A stretch of 16,028 bases of DNA from CALCKU01 sp964534845 (GCA_964534845.1 CAZHPV010000058.1:1-16028), one strand, 5' to 3'. Counted from the first letter of the stretch, positions 1 to 8,249 are shown. Numbers and translations: made by a program. The notes: a model not told the origin generated them from the sequence alone.

Positions 1-1
1 G

Positions 2-1597
2 ATTCAGAACGACAACTTAAAAGAGTTTATGGTACGAAACACCTATATTTATCCGCCTAAACCGAGCATGCGGATTATAAGTGACATATTTGCCTATACC
101 TCCACTCATATGCCTAAATTCAATTCGATTTCAATATCCGGTTACCACATGCAAGAAGCTGGCGCCTCTGCCGATATTGAACTTGGCTATACTTTAGCTG
201 ACGGGTTGGAATATGTCCGCACAGGTATTGAGGCTGGCATGGACATTGACAGATTTGCCCCTCGCCTCTCCTTTTTCTGGGCGATTGGCATGAACTACTT
301 TATGGAGGTTGCCAAATTAAGAGCGGCCCGCTTGCTTTGGGCACAGCTCATCTCACCTTTCGAGCCTAGAAATCCCAAATCCATCATGTTGCGCACACAT
401 TGCCAAACGTCAGGCTGGTCTTTGACGGCTCAAGATGTATTTAACAATGTCGGGCGAACACATTTAGAAGCAATGGCCGCTGTGGACGGCCACACACAAA
501 GCCTGCACACAAATTCCTTGGACGAAGCTATTGCATTACCAACGGATTTTTCCGCGCGTATAGCACGGAACACGCAAGTCTTTTTACAGACTGAAGGCGC
601 ACATCACCACCAGATTGATCCTTGGGGCGGGAGTTATTATGTCGAAAAGCTCACCCATGACCTTGCCGCTCGCGCACTAGAGCACATTAAAGAAATTGAA
701 TCACTCGGCGGCATGGCTGCTGCAATTGAAGCGGGTATTCCGAAATTACGTATCGAAGAAAGTGCGGCGCGCACTCAAGCCCGCATCGATAGTGGTGCCC
801 AGACCGTCGTGGGGGTCAATAAATATCCGAGTTCTGACAAGGACGATATCCCCTTATTAAAAGTTGATAATGAAACTGTCCGTCAAGGCCAGATTGCGCG
901 GATAAATCAACTAAAAGCCGACAGGAATACGGAAAACACTATGGCGGCCCTTGACGCTCTTACCGAAGCTGCGGGTAGCGGACATGGCAATCTTTTGGAG
1001 CTTGCGGTCAATGCCGCTATGCAAAAAGCCACGGTCGGAGAAATCTCCTCTGCGCTCGAAAAAGTCTATGGACGTTTCGAGGCTAGCCCTACCGGTGTGA
1101 CAGGCGTGTATTCTTCTGTTTTCGATCAGCGTAATCCGAGCTATGCCGAAGCCGTGAGCCGGGTCAAAGCCTTCGCCGAACTTGAAGGACGCAAACCTAA
1201 AGTTATGATCGCCAAAATGGGTCAGGACGGACATGATAGAGGCCAAAAAGTTGTCGCAACCGCTTTTAAGGATATTGGTTTTGATGTTGTGATAGGCCCC
1301 CTATTCCAAACGCCGCGAGAAAGTGCCGATATGGGTATAAGAGAAGACGTCGATGTCATCGCAGCTTCCAGCTTGGCCGCTGGGCATCTCTCTTTGGTTC
1401 CAGAACTTCGTCAGGCCCTTAAAGATCAGGACCGAGAAGATATCATGATTATTGTAGGCGGGGTTATACCGCCAGAAGATGTCGAGGCCCTGAAAGATAT
1501 GGGCGCAAAAGCTGTTTTCCCCCCGGGTACTAATATTCCGGAATGTGTGTTAGAAGTCTTGGACGTCGTTAACATGCGCCTCTCACAAGGCGCCTAA
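2..1597 (+). CDS. scpA: Methylmalonyl-CoA mutase, large subunit (5'-truncated by window edge)
   Basis: Adenosylcobalamin-dependent isomerase converting methylmalonyl-CoA and succinyl-CoA, the last step of propionyl-CoA use; cytosolic. The reading frame is open to the left edge, so the ATG at 29 is an internal methionine, not the start. By the Propionibacterium numbering the visible part begins near residue 196. Gln197 (5-7), Arg207 (35-37) and His244 in SGYHMQEAGA (146-148), which contact substrate in the known enzyme, are present. After the TIM-barrel comes a linker and a C-terminal B12-binding domain with the base-off DxHxxG motif (DGHDRG, cobalt-ligand His at 1232-1234), the SSLAAGH segment and the IIVGG motif. 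About 195 N-terminal residues lie outside the window. The final loop reads FPPGTNI where many homologues have FGPGT. The next gene lies 79 bp downstream on the same strand. Confidence 0.96.
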   Translation: MQNDNLKEFMVRNTYIYPPKPSMRIISDIFAYTSTHMPKFNSISISGYHMQEAGASADIELGYTLADGLEYVRTGIEAGMDIDRFAPRLSFFWAIGMNYFMEVAKLRAARLLWAQLISPFEPRNPKSIMLRTHCQTSGWSLTAQDVFNNVGRTHLEAMAAVDGHTQSLHTNSLDEAIALPTDFSARIARNTQVFLQTEGAHHHQIDPWGGSYYVEKLTHDLAARALEHIKEIESLGGMAAAIEAGIPKLRIEESAARTQARIDSGAQTVVGVNKYPSSDKDDIPLLKVDNETVRQGQIARINQLKADRNTENTMAALDALTEAAGSGHGNLLELAVNAAMQKATVGEISSALEKVYGRFEASPTGVTGVYSSVFDQRNPSYAEAVSRVKAFAELEGRKPKVMIAKMGQDGHDRGQKVVATAFKDIGFDVVIGPLFQTPRESADMGIREDVDVIAASSLAAGHLSLVPELRQALKDQDREDIMIIVGGVIPPEDVEALKDMGAKAVFPPGTNIPECVLEVLDVVNMRLSQGA

Positions 1598-1666
1598 GGG
1601 CTATTTGGGCAAAGGCTTGTTCAGTATTGACCTTCGCAATTTCGGACGTAAAATTAGAATATTCTC

Positions 1667-1672
1667 AGGAGG
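1667..1672 (+). promoter_or_regulatory. Strong Shine-Dalgarno fixing the GST start
   Basis: A full AGGAGG lies 4 bases before the ATG at 1677. It decides between this start and an in-frame upstream start at 1605, which would add 24 residues unlike the family's N-terminus. Confidence 0.85.
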
Positions 1673-1676
1673 CCTC

Positions 1677-2309
1677 ATGTTAAAGTTATATGATAATGAA
1701 ACCGCGCCAAGCCCCAGACGAACACGGATTTTTCTGGCTGAAAAAAATGTGCCGCACACGAATATTCAAATCGATTTACGTAAAGGTGAACAGTTTAGCG
1801 CGGAGTTTATACAAATTAATCCCAGATGTACTGTCCCCGCTCTAGTTACGGAAGACGGCGAGTCCATTTGCGAAAATATAGCTATTGCTCAATATATCGA
1901 GGAAAAATTCCCGGCACCCTGTCTTATGGGAGACACACCTATAAAACGGGCAAGAGTTCTGGAGTGGAATTCAAGGTGTGAATTCGAGGGCCTAACCGCC
2001 GTTGCAGAAATTTTACGTAACACATCAAAAGGAATGGTAGGTCGCGCAATGACCGGCTCGCGAGATATTAGCCAATTACCCAAATTAGCAGAACGCGGTC
2101 GGCAACGTCTGGCTTATTTTTTCGAAGATTTAGAGGCGCAATTAAAAAACAATAAATTTGTAGCAGGCGCAGACTTTTCGCTTGCAGATATTACGGCCGT
2201 TACAACAGTTGATTTTTCTTCTTGGGTAAAGGCTGCGCCCGATGAAAGCCATAAACATTTATGGGCGTGGCATGGTCGTATTGCCGAAAGACCCAGTTAC
2301 AAAGCCTAA
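1677..2309 (+). CDS. Glutathione S-transferase family protein
   Basis: A 210-residue soluble protein with the two-domain GST layout. Residues 1-78 form the thioredoxin-like domain: MLKLYDNETAPSPRRTRIFL start, a cis-proline segment PRCTVPALV (Pro54) and GESICENIAI in the glutathione-binding region. Residues about 88-205 are the helical C-terminal domain, with the conserved FSLADITAVTTVDF segment. In most GSTs the acidic-Ser pair (ES) before the AI binds glutathione; here it is Glu66-Asn67. The catalytic residue is probably Ser12 or nearby, but this is inference. The start at 1677 is chosen because of a perfect AGGAGG. It follows the mutase on the same strand but after a 79-bp gap, so co-transcription is possible, not shown. 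Substrate is unknown; proteins of this type act in detoxification or as isomerases. Confidence 0.9.
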   Translation: MLKLYDNETAPSPRRTRIFLAEKNVPHTNIQIDLRKGEQFSAEFIQINPRCTVPALVTEDGESICENIAIAQYIEEKFPAPCLMGDTPIKRARVLEWNSRCEFEGLTAVAEILRNTSKGMVGRAMTGSRDISQLPKLAERGRQRLAYFFEDLEAQLKNNKFVAGADFSLADITAVTTVDFSSWVKAAPDESHKHLWAWHGRIAERPSYKA

Positions 2310-2337
2310 ACTCTGCATTTTCTAAACTCTGCATTTT
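2306..2337. repeat. Perfect 16-bp tandem duplication over the GST stop codon
   Basis: The unit CTAAACTCTGCATTTT occurs twice head to tail (2306-2321 and 2322-2337). The GST stop TAA is at 2307-2309, inside the first copy; the second copy is non-coding. It fills almost the whole gap between the two convergent genes. Confidence 0.9.
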
Positions 2338-2345
2338 AAGGTGCG

Positions 2346-2816
2346 TTATTCCTGCCAATCGGGTTCCCCGGGCCAGATGACCAGACGTTTAAGCTGTTCT
2401 TCCTCTGGCACATGGGTTTCGCAAACAACTGCACCTTGGACACTCATTCCGGCGTCATGAATAGTCTGTCGGGAGCCTGAAATAAGATGATGCCAGTCCG
2501 GTAGGTCCTTTCCCTGTGCGATCAATTTATAAGCGCAGGTCTCTGGCATCCATTTTAAGCCCGCTGTGTTTTCGGGGGTAAGCGTTACACAATCTGGTAC
2601 TTTTACACTCCGATTCGCGTAATCCGTACATTGGCAACTTTTTTGATCAAATAACTTACACACAACATCGGTGATATAAATTTGTCCCGTATCTTCGTCT
2701 TCAAAACGGATACAACAGCATTTCCCACATCCATCACACAGACTTTCCCATTCATCTTGACTCATTTCTGCCATATTTTTGGTTTTCCAGAAATGATATG
2801 GGTTTGGGGCACTCAT
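2346..2816 (-). CDS. YcgN-type cysteine-cluster protein (UPF0260 / YkgJ superfamily)
   Basis: A 156-residue soluble protein of unknown molecular function. Near the N-terminus it carries the signature CDGCGKCCC (Cys27, 30, 33, 34, 35), followed by Cys53, 61, 63, 76, 94 and 132. This fits the CxxCxxCC family presumed to bind zinc or an Fe-S cluster; metal identity is not known from sequence. The ending VIWPGEPDWQE is typical of YcgN proteins, and the length matches the family. The ATG at 2816 is constrained: an in-frame stop lies three codons upstream (2826-2828 on the minus strand), and no Shine-Dalgarno is visible. The gene is divergent from the penicillin-binding protein and convergent with the GST. 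Confidence 0.9.
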   Translation of the reverse strand: MSAPNPYHFWKTKNMAEMSQDEWESLCDGCGKCCCIRFEDEDTGQIYITDVVCKLFDQKSCQCTDYANRSVKVPDCVTLTPENTAGLKWMPETCAYKLIAQGKDLPDWHHLISGSRQTIHDAGMSVQGAVVCETHVPEEEQLKRLVIWPGEPDWQE

Positions 2817-2855
2817 AATGGTTGTCTAGCCCTACGAGGCAGATTAAGCTAGTGG

Positions 2856-2861
2856 ATTATA
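2856..2861 (-). promoter_or_regulatory. Candidate -10 box for the YcgN-type gene
   Basis: On the minus strand these six bases read TATAAT, a perfect sigma70 -10 sequence, about 40 bases before the ATG at 2816. No convincing -35 lies at the right distance. It overlaps the 5' end of the divergent penicillin-binding protein gene, so it may be chance. Confidence 0.3.
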
Positions 2862-4897
2862 TGGAAACATTTAGAGCGGACATAGGCGCGGCGAATGACA
2901 ATAGAGTCAAACGTCGGAGAAATTGGATACTCTCAGCTTTTGCTGTGATAGTTATTATTCTAGGTGTTGGTTATCTGCAAACACGCGCTTATTTTTTTAA
3001 AGGCCTGCCCGCCCTACCCAATAAAGCCGCAATGTGGGAACTGAATTTACAGCCCAATATCACCTTGCTAGATAAAGACGGTGAAATATTAGGCCATAGA
3101 GGACCTTATCTCGGCAAGCCCTTCCGACTGGAAGAAATGCCTAGCTATGTCCCCGCGGCATTCTTGGCGATTGAGGATGAACGTTTTTACCAACATACCG
3201 GCATAGACCGAAAAGCTATTTTTCGAGCTTTTTTTGAAAACACGAAAGCCGGGCGACGTGTGCAAGGCGGCTCGACCTTAACCCAGCAGCTCGTAAAAAA
3301 CATGGTGCTGACACCTGAAAAAACCTATCGACGTAAATTTCAGGAAATGTGGCTATCCAGCGAAATGGAACAGGTTTTAACCAAGCCCGAAATTCTCAGC
3401 CTCTACCTAAATCGTATTGAACTGGGCAATCGTTCTTTCGGGGTAGAGGCGGCCTCGCAAAGATATTTTGGCAAATCCGTGGCCGACGTGACTATTTCCG
3501 AAGCCGCGATGCTTGCCGCCCTACCTAAAGCGCCAAGCCGGTATGATCCCACTAAAAACTATGATCTCGCATGGAGCCGCGCCCAACTCGTACTCCAGAA
3601 AATGCAGGAAAATAATATTTTAACCGCCAGAGAGATCAGAGACGCGATATCTAATCCGCCTGTCGTATTAATGGATGTTGAGGACGTTATCGACCCGGCC
3701 ATTATTGGTCATGTTTTTGATATGATTTCGGAACGGGCAAAAGAACTTATTGGCAATAAACACAAAGATCTCATTATACATACAACCCTTGATCCTAAGC
3801 TTCAGATCGCAGCGCATGGGACCCTCACCGCCTATTTAAAACGTAATGCAAAAAGTAAGAAGGTTGCAAATGGCTCCCTGGTATCCATGGATACCAAGAC
3901 CGGTGAAATCAGAGCTTTAATTGGCGGTCAAAATTATACTGAAAGTAAATTCAACAGAGCGGTACAAGCCAAACGCCAACCAGGTTCAGCCTTTAAGACA
4001 TTTGTCTATGCTGCAGCATTAGAAGAAGGGTTTACCCCTGGAACTGTCCGGATTGACCAACCTACCGAAATCGATGGTTGGGAGCCTGAAAATTATACAA
4101 AGCGTTACCGAGGACCAATGACAGTCAGAGAATCCTTGAAGCTTTCTGTGAACACGATTGCCGCCCAAATCGGGGCTGAAATAGGACCAGGCAAAATCGC
4201 ACGTACCGCAAAAAGATTTGGCGTGAATACGCCGCTTCGCGCGAATTTCTCCATTTCCTTAGGCTCTTCGGAAGTAAATTTGGTCGAGCTTATCGGAGCT
4301 TATCTGGTATTCCCAAATGAAGGTATAAAAAAGAGCCCTTTCTTAATAAAGTCAATTAAGACAACATCTGATCGAGTTCTATACACACGCAGGGATGTCG
4401 TCCCAGAACGCGTCTATGCCGAACCCTATGCCCGTCAGATAACCCAAATATTACAAGACGTTATAGAGACAGGCACGGGCCACGGCGCACGGCTGGGTTC
4501 ACGCGAAGCGGGCGGCAAAACGGGAACCTCGCAAGATTACCGCGATGCATGGTTCATTGGATTTACGTCCCAATATACGACCGGCGTGTGGCTAGGCAAT
4601 GATGATAATAGTCCAACGCTTAAAATAACAGGTGGTTTACTCCCCGTCGATATCTGGAAATCATTTATGCTTAAGGCGCATAAGGGCTTAAGCCGTAAAC
4701 CTCTCCTTAAACCGGACGGTGATTCAACCAATGTTAATATACAAAAATTCGTTGATTTTTACGCCACGCTGACCAATGCCTTTACCTTGGAGCGTAATAT
4801 TGCTGCGGGGATTGTACCGCCTGACACTGCGAAAATATGGGCTGCAAATAAACCGGATACAAACAGTAATCCGCCAGAAAATCTGTCGCAAAATTAA
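2861..4897 (+). CDS. Class A penicillin-binding protein (bifunctional peptidoglycan transglycosylase/transpeptidase, PBP1A family)
   Basis: Inner-membrane enzyme that polymerises lipid II glycan strands and cross-links peptides in the periplasm. Numbering from ATG 2861 (678 aa): short basic cytoplasmic tail, one membrane anchor about 21-39, then a GT51 domain. GT51 motifs are EDERFYQHTG (catalytic Glu105), GGSTLTQQL and RIELGNRSFGVEAA. The transpeptidase domain has SxxK (Ser376-Ala-Phe-Lys379, Ser acylated by beta-lactams), SVN (429-431) and KTGTS from Lys553. All key residues are present, so both activities are expected. It is shorter than typical PBP1A, with no obvious room for a large OB insert. 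A TTG at 2822 gives an in-frame alternative with 13 more residues; an in-frame stop lies just before it. Neither start has a good Shine-Dalgarno. I prefer the ATG because it leaves space from the divergent gene. Confidence 0.95.
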   Translation: METFRADIGAANDNRVKRRRNWILSAFAVIVIILGVGYLQTRAYFFKGLPALPNKAAMWELNLQPNITLLDKDGEILGHRGPYLGKPFRLEEMPSYVPAAFLAIEDERFYQHTGIDRKAIFRAFFENTKAGRRVQGGSTLTQQLVKNMVLTPEKTYRRKFQEMWLSSEMEQVLTKPEILSLYLNRIELGNRSFGVEAASQRYFGKSVADVTISEAAMLAALPKAPSRYDPTKNYDLAWSRAQLVLQKMQENNILTAREIRDAISNPPVVLMDVEDVIDPAIIGHVFDMISERAKELIGNKHKDLIIHTTLDPKLQIAAHGTLTAYLKRNAKSKKVANGSLVSMDTKTGEIRALIGGQNYTESKFNRAVQAKRQPGSAFKTFVYAAALEEGFTPGTVRIDQPTEIDGWEPENYTKRYRGPMTVRESLKLSVNTIAAQIGAEIGPGKIARTAKRFGVNTPLRANFSISLGSSEVNLVELIGAYLVFPNEGIKKSPFLIKSIKTTSDRVLYTRRDVVPERVYAEPYARQITQILQDVIETGTGHGARLGSREAGGKTGTSQDYRDAWFIGFTSQYTTGVWLGNDDNSPTLKITGGLLPVDIWKSFMLKAHKGLSRKPLLKPDGDSTNVNIQKFVDFYATLTNAFTLERNIAAGIVPPDTAKIWAANKPDTNSNPPENLSQN

Positions 4898-4984
4898 TCA
4901 AACCGTCAGTTAAAATTTAAACTTTAGTCATAGCTTTGAGCGATCATAGACTTAACCTGTTTATTTTCACAGGAAACAGCGCTT

Positions 4985-4990
4985 AAGGGG
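4985..4990 (+). promoter_or_regulatory. Shine-Dalgarno of the CAP-domain gene
   Basis: AAGGGG lies five bases before the ATG at 4996 and supports that start, which also gives a clean signal peptide. Confidence 0.7.
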
Positions 4991-4995
4991 TATAA

Positions 4996-5670
4996 ATGTT
5001 TAAATTATACATATTCATACTGATATGGTTTTTAGTAGTGATATTATCCTCATCCTTTTCATATGCCATTGAGCTGGATACAAATTCCGAATTTGAAACG
5101 GTATATGTAAAAGATGAACAGAGCTGCGCAAGCTTATGTAAAGAAAAAGAATTATGCCGCGGTTATCAATTATACACAACGTTTGTGAATGATGTTGAGC
5201 AAGCCGAAAAAACCTGCCAATTAAGCAATGGGCTTGAAGAAAATAGTCCCTTTAGCGTCCCAACACCGCCGCCATTAAATTTCGAAGCCTCACTTTTAGA
5301 CCTAAACCGCTACAGACATGAAAACAACCTCCCTGCCTTAACGCTGAATGCGGCTTTGATACGCGCCTCGCAAATACATGCCGCTGATCTTGCGAATATG
5401 GGACGTATTTCACATACAGGCTCGGATGGGTCTGAACCCGCAGAACGGGTAAAAAGACAAAAATATAATTACCGTGCAATCGCGGAGAATGTCGCGTCAG
5501 GTCAATCTGACTGGCCGGCCGCGTTTGAAGCTTGGAAAAACAGCCCCGGACATAATGAAAATTTATTACGAGATGGCGTAACCGATTTCGGAGTAGCGCT
5601 CGTTTTTGACCCCAAATCGAAATATGCGACCTATTGGGTGATGCTTGTCGGAACGTCACATGAGCCGTAA
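4996..5670 (+). CDS. Secreted PAN/Apple-like plus CAP (SCP/PR-1) domain protein
   Basis: A 224-residue exported protein. Residues 1-24 form a Sec signal peptide with a long hydrophobic core and likely cleavage after FSYA. Residues about 33-80 hold four cysteines (44, 48, 54, 74) spaced as in PAN/Apple modules (CxxxC...CRGYQLY...C), probably two disulfides. Residues about 95-222 are a CAP domain: His128 in the first helix, SHTGSDG (His140), AENVASG (Glu164) and the SPGHNENLL signature (His186), then a C-terminal strand YWVMLVG. These His and Glu residues are those that form the CAP cavity and can bind a divalent metal. Bacterial CAP proteins are secreted and mostly of unknown activity; PAN modules generally mediate protein or carbohydrate binding. 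It follows the penicillin-binding protein by 98 bp, suggesting but not proving an envelope role. Confidence 0.88.
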   Translation: MFKLYIFILIWFLVVILSSSFSYAIELDTNSEFETVYVKDEQSCASLCKEKELCRGYQLYTTFVNDVEQAEKTCQLSNGLEENSPFSVPTPPPLNFEASLLDLNRYRHENNLPALTLNAALIRASQIHAADLANMGRISHTGSDGSEPAERVKRQKYNYRAIAENVASGQSDWPAAFEAWKNSPGHNENLLRDGVTDFGVALVFDPKSKYATYWVMLVGTSHEP

Positions 5671-5682
5671 TAACCCGCTGAT

Positions 5683-6816
5683 TTAAACCATATGCCCTTG
5701 TGTTGGTAGTCCAAGCAGAATGCGTCCGGTGAGGTCATATGTCGCTGGAGCCGTAATAATATGCTGGGTCATGGCATATGCATCCCTGAAACGCCGTTGT
5801 AGATCGCTGGTAAGAAACAGAGCAGACCCACCAGCCCGTTCATAAAGTATGCGGGTAACATCAGCACAGTTACGCGTCATATAGGTGCAAGCAAGCCGCA
5901 GATCAGACCTATCCTCCAGACTATGGCTTCCCTCTCGCAGAGCTATATCCCAACTCCGCTCCATTTCATCCTGCATATAAGCATAAGCACTGCGGAGTCG
6001 CGCCTGTGCTTTCGCATATTCTACACGTATAGTTTCTCGCTCGCTCAGTGTTCGGCTAGCGCCCGAGCTTTTTTTACTAAGAGCTAGGGCCTTAAAACTT
6101 TCAAGCGCCCCGGCCGCATTCCCGTAAGCCACGGATGCTACGCCAATCGCTAAGAGGCAGAACGGTGGAAAGGTGTATAGCGGGCCCGTTTCAACAGGCT
6201 TATCGAAGCCTAAAGCCACGCTACGGGATTTCGGCACGCGAAGTTCTTTAACAATAATATCACCAGACCCTGTGCCTTTTAACCCCGCAACGTGCCAACT
6301 ATCGACTAACTCGCAATCTGATGTCGGAAAAAACAACATTCGCGGCGGCACGTCCCTGCCCTCAATATGTGCACCGCACCCCATCCAACTTGTATTGGCC
6401 GAACCGGAGCCCCATTGCCAATGACCTGATAAAACATAAGTGTCACCGTCCTCTATTGCCGTGCCAGACGGCGCGAAGATTCCTCCTGTTATCACGTCAG
6501 GTTTACCGAATATCTCTTTAGCCTCACTCCGCGGTAAATAAGCAGCCGCCAATGTATTGGTGCAGGCAATAATGGTGCACCATGCCGCACTGGCATTAAC
6601 GTCAGAAACATTCGCTATATGAGCGGAAATTTCCGGCAGGGATAACTCAAACCCGCCAAGACTGTTTGGCGTTATCAACCGAAACACACCCGCCTTTGCC
6701 ATTTTTTTGGCCAAGGCGTATGGCAAGCGCCGCTTGGCTTCCATTTCAACATTCGCAAGTTTAATTTCCGGCAATAAAGCCTTAATATCATTGCGTAAAT
6801 TATCCTTGTTAGCCAT
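5683..6816 (-). CDS. Acyl-CoA dehydrogenase-fold flavoprotein, probably a group D flavin-dependent monooxygenase-like enzyme
   Basis: A 377-residue cytosolic protein with the ACAD three-domain fold: N-terminal helical domain (about 1-105), beta domain (about 106-215) with LSGHWQWGSGSANTSWM and GLKGTGSGDIIVKELRVP, and a C-terminal helical bundle ending in RDAYAMTQHIITAPATYDLT. The GTGSGD segment and the TQH near the end resemble the HsaA/DszC/HpaB-like branch (Acyl-CoA_dh_2), in which reduced flavin from a partner reductase activates oxygen. The usual ACAD catalytic Glu context is not apparent, so classical acyl-CoA dehydrogenation is less likely. No reductase gene is in the window. Its ATG (6814-6816) shares one base with the stop of the upstream QEGLA gene (TAATG), so the two are translationally coupled. 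Substrate unknown. Confidence 0.85.
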   Translation of the reverse strand: MANKDNLRNDIKALLPEIKLANVEMEAKRRLPYALAKKMAKAGVFRLITPNSLGGFELSLPEISAHIANVSDVNASAAWCTIIACTNTLAAAYLPRSEAKEIFGKPDVITGGIFAPSGTAIEDGDTYVLSGHWQWGSGSANTSWMGCGAHIEGRDVPPRMLFFPTSDCELVDSWHVAGLKGTGSGDIIVKELRVPKSRSVALGFDKPVETGPLYTFPPFCLLAIGVASVAYGNAAGALESFKALALSKKSSGASRTLSERETIRVEYAKAQARLRSAYAYMQDEMERSWDIALREGSHSLEDRSDLRLACTYMTRNCADVTRILYERAGGSALFLTSDLQRRFRDAYAMTQHIITAPATYDLTGRILLGLPTQGHMV

Positions 6817-8111
6817 TACACACTAAAATCCCAGACAATCGGTACGCCGTCCAGTGATTTTTGGTAATAGGATTGAAAACCCGGCATTTTAACCTGATTT
6901 AAAAAACCTGAATAGGCCATATAGCTTACCAGAAAGCGTAAGTCCTTGGCCCAAGGCGGTAAAAATCGGGGCGGGTCGAGACGTCCTTCACTTGCCATTT
7001 GCGCAAAGGCTGGCACATCTTCCAAATCCATTTTCCCGCAAAACAGAATACGAATAAGATCAGCACGTTCTAATCTGACCACGCTTCGCATAAAATTATG
7101 AACACGTAATAGTCCGTTCAAATACACCATATCCTTTGTAAACGGTGCCTTGCCTGATATTACTCCCCCGCGAAATATACGTCTTGTATTTTCATAAGAC
7201 TGCTCACGACCGATTCGACTATCCTCAGACCTTTCGCGGTAAAACTCATAAACATCTTTAAAATCAGCCCCGTCTATGACGTTCTGAATCGCGATTACGC
7301 GATCAGAAAGCCGCCTAAATCTGACGGGGTCCATGGCGCCACTTATAATCTCGGCGAACACCGCCAAGCCTTCTTGGATTTCCGTTGTGCCCGCATGCGC
7401 GCGGCCCAAAATTGGCAAATGGGTCTGAGATTGTCCGTTAAGCGCCGTTGCCGTATGGATAAGCGCTTCATGCTGTAATAATTGCTCTATATCCCGATGC
7501 GTAAAATGGGCATCCTGACGCACCCTAATGCGTTTCGAAGTGGCTGCCGCCTTAGCCGATACAGTTGACGATATTTCGACTTTCGGCATATGCCGACCAA
7601 AATGCTTTTTAAGGAGAGGCCGTAATTTTCTGGCAAATTGTCTAGCGGTATAATGCGTTTCATACCCTTCAACGACAAGCTTCTTCATATCAAGACCATC
7701 CAGAGTTTGGTCCATATGCAAAGCCAGATCAATGACCTTAGTTGATCCATCGACCATCAACGCGCTGGGTTGTCCATAAAGTTTTGAAGAGTGCTCAAAA
7801 AACTCTGGCGTACCCCGCGCACTAATCATATTGGCCGTTACTTCAAGATCATTAGCCAAACGTCTCAGCCAATTAAAGACGACATGATCGCCTTTGATCC
7901 GGGCTTGGACGTTTTTGATATCTGAAAGACTTCCAGAAACATCAATTGGGACATATTCGGGCTTCGGAATAATACCCTTGCGTAAAAACCCTTGGCGTAA
8001 TTTATTATCCCATGCGACAGATGTTAGAATCCGCAATGGACGCGCCGCGACATTCAGGCTTTTGGCCATAGACTTTGCATGTTCAAAATGTTTTTCAGAT
8101 AAAGCGTCCAT
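6816..8111 (-). CDS. QEGLA-motif protein, DUF1704/MATCAP-like putative zinc metallopeptidase
   Basis: A 431-residue soluble protein. It has the two family hallmarks: HEALIH at 214-219 (HExxxH zinc site) followed by TALNG, and TTEIQEGLAVFAE with Gln246-Glu247-Gly248, where Glu247 is a likely third zinc ligand. RRIFRGG and KDMVYLNG further on also fit. Bacterial members are annotated as flavohemoglobin expression-modulating QEGLA proteins; the eukaryotic relatives (MATCAP/KIAA0895) are tubulin carboxypeptidases. A protease role here is inferred from family, and the bacterial substrate is unknown. The ATG at 8111 is forced: an in-frame stop lies two codons upstream (8115-8117), unless the internal Met15 is used. 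No Shine-Dalgarno is visible. The last base of its stop codon is also the first base of the flavoprotein's start codon, so this is the first gene of a coupled pair. Confidence 0.88.
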   Translation of the reverse strand: MDALSEKHFEHAKSMAKSLNVAARPLRILTSVAWDNKLRQGFLRKGIIPKPEYVPIDVSGSLSDIKNVQARIKGDHVVFNWLRRLANDLEVTANMISARGTPEFFEHSSKLYGQPSALMVDGSTKVIDLALHMDQTLDGLDMKKLVVEGYETHYTARQFARKLRPLLKKHFGRHMPKVEISSTVSAKAAATSKRIRVRQDAHFTHRDIEQLLQHEALIHTATALNGQSQTHLPILGRAHAGTTEIQEGLAVFAEIISGAMDPVRFRRLSDRVIAIQNVIDGADFKDVYEFYRERSEDSRIGREQSYENTRRIFRGGVISGKAPFTKDMVYLNGLLRVHNFMRSVVRLERADLIRILFCGKMDLEDVPAFAQMASEGRLDPPRFLPPWAKDLRFLVSYMAYSGFLNQVKMPGFQSYYQKSLDGVPIVWDFSV

Positions 8112-8238
8112 ATGCTAACTTTTATTGCTTGTTCTTCTAGGTCAAGCCCGAATTAGAATTGCATTGGAATTTTTTGTTTAGGGACCGAGACCTTATGAGT
8201 ACAAGTTTGGAAAACATAGGCTTTGGGCGATATAGGCT

Positions 8239-8243
8239 GGGAG
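8239..8243 (+). promoter_or_regulatory. Shine-Dalgarno deciding the creA start
   Basis: GGGAG lies six bases before ATG 8250. It favours this start over the in-frame TTG at 8223 and the ATG at 8265. Confidence 0.6.
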
Positions 8244-8249
8244 ACAGAC

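Noticed and set aside
29..31. ATG as start of the mutase gene
   Set aside because: The frame upstream still encodes the conserved IQNDxLKEF segment, so this is an internal Met of a gene cut by the window edge.
1598..1676. TTGACC (1627-1632) and TAGAAT (1655-1660) as a GST promoter
   Set aside because: The spacer is 22 bases, outside the 16-18 expected for sigma70.
4898..4995. CCTGT...ACAGG inverted repeat and AT-rich palindrome between the PBP and CAP genes
   Set aside because: Arms are only 5 bp, with no T-run and no convincing promoter boxes nearby; not enough to call an operator or terminator.
5662..5758. 12-base match GAGCCGTAATAA at 5662-5673 and 5747-5758
   Set aside because: Flanks do not match and one copy is inside a well-conserved coding region; most likely coincidence.
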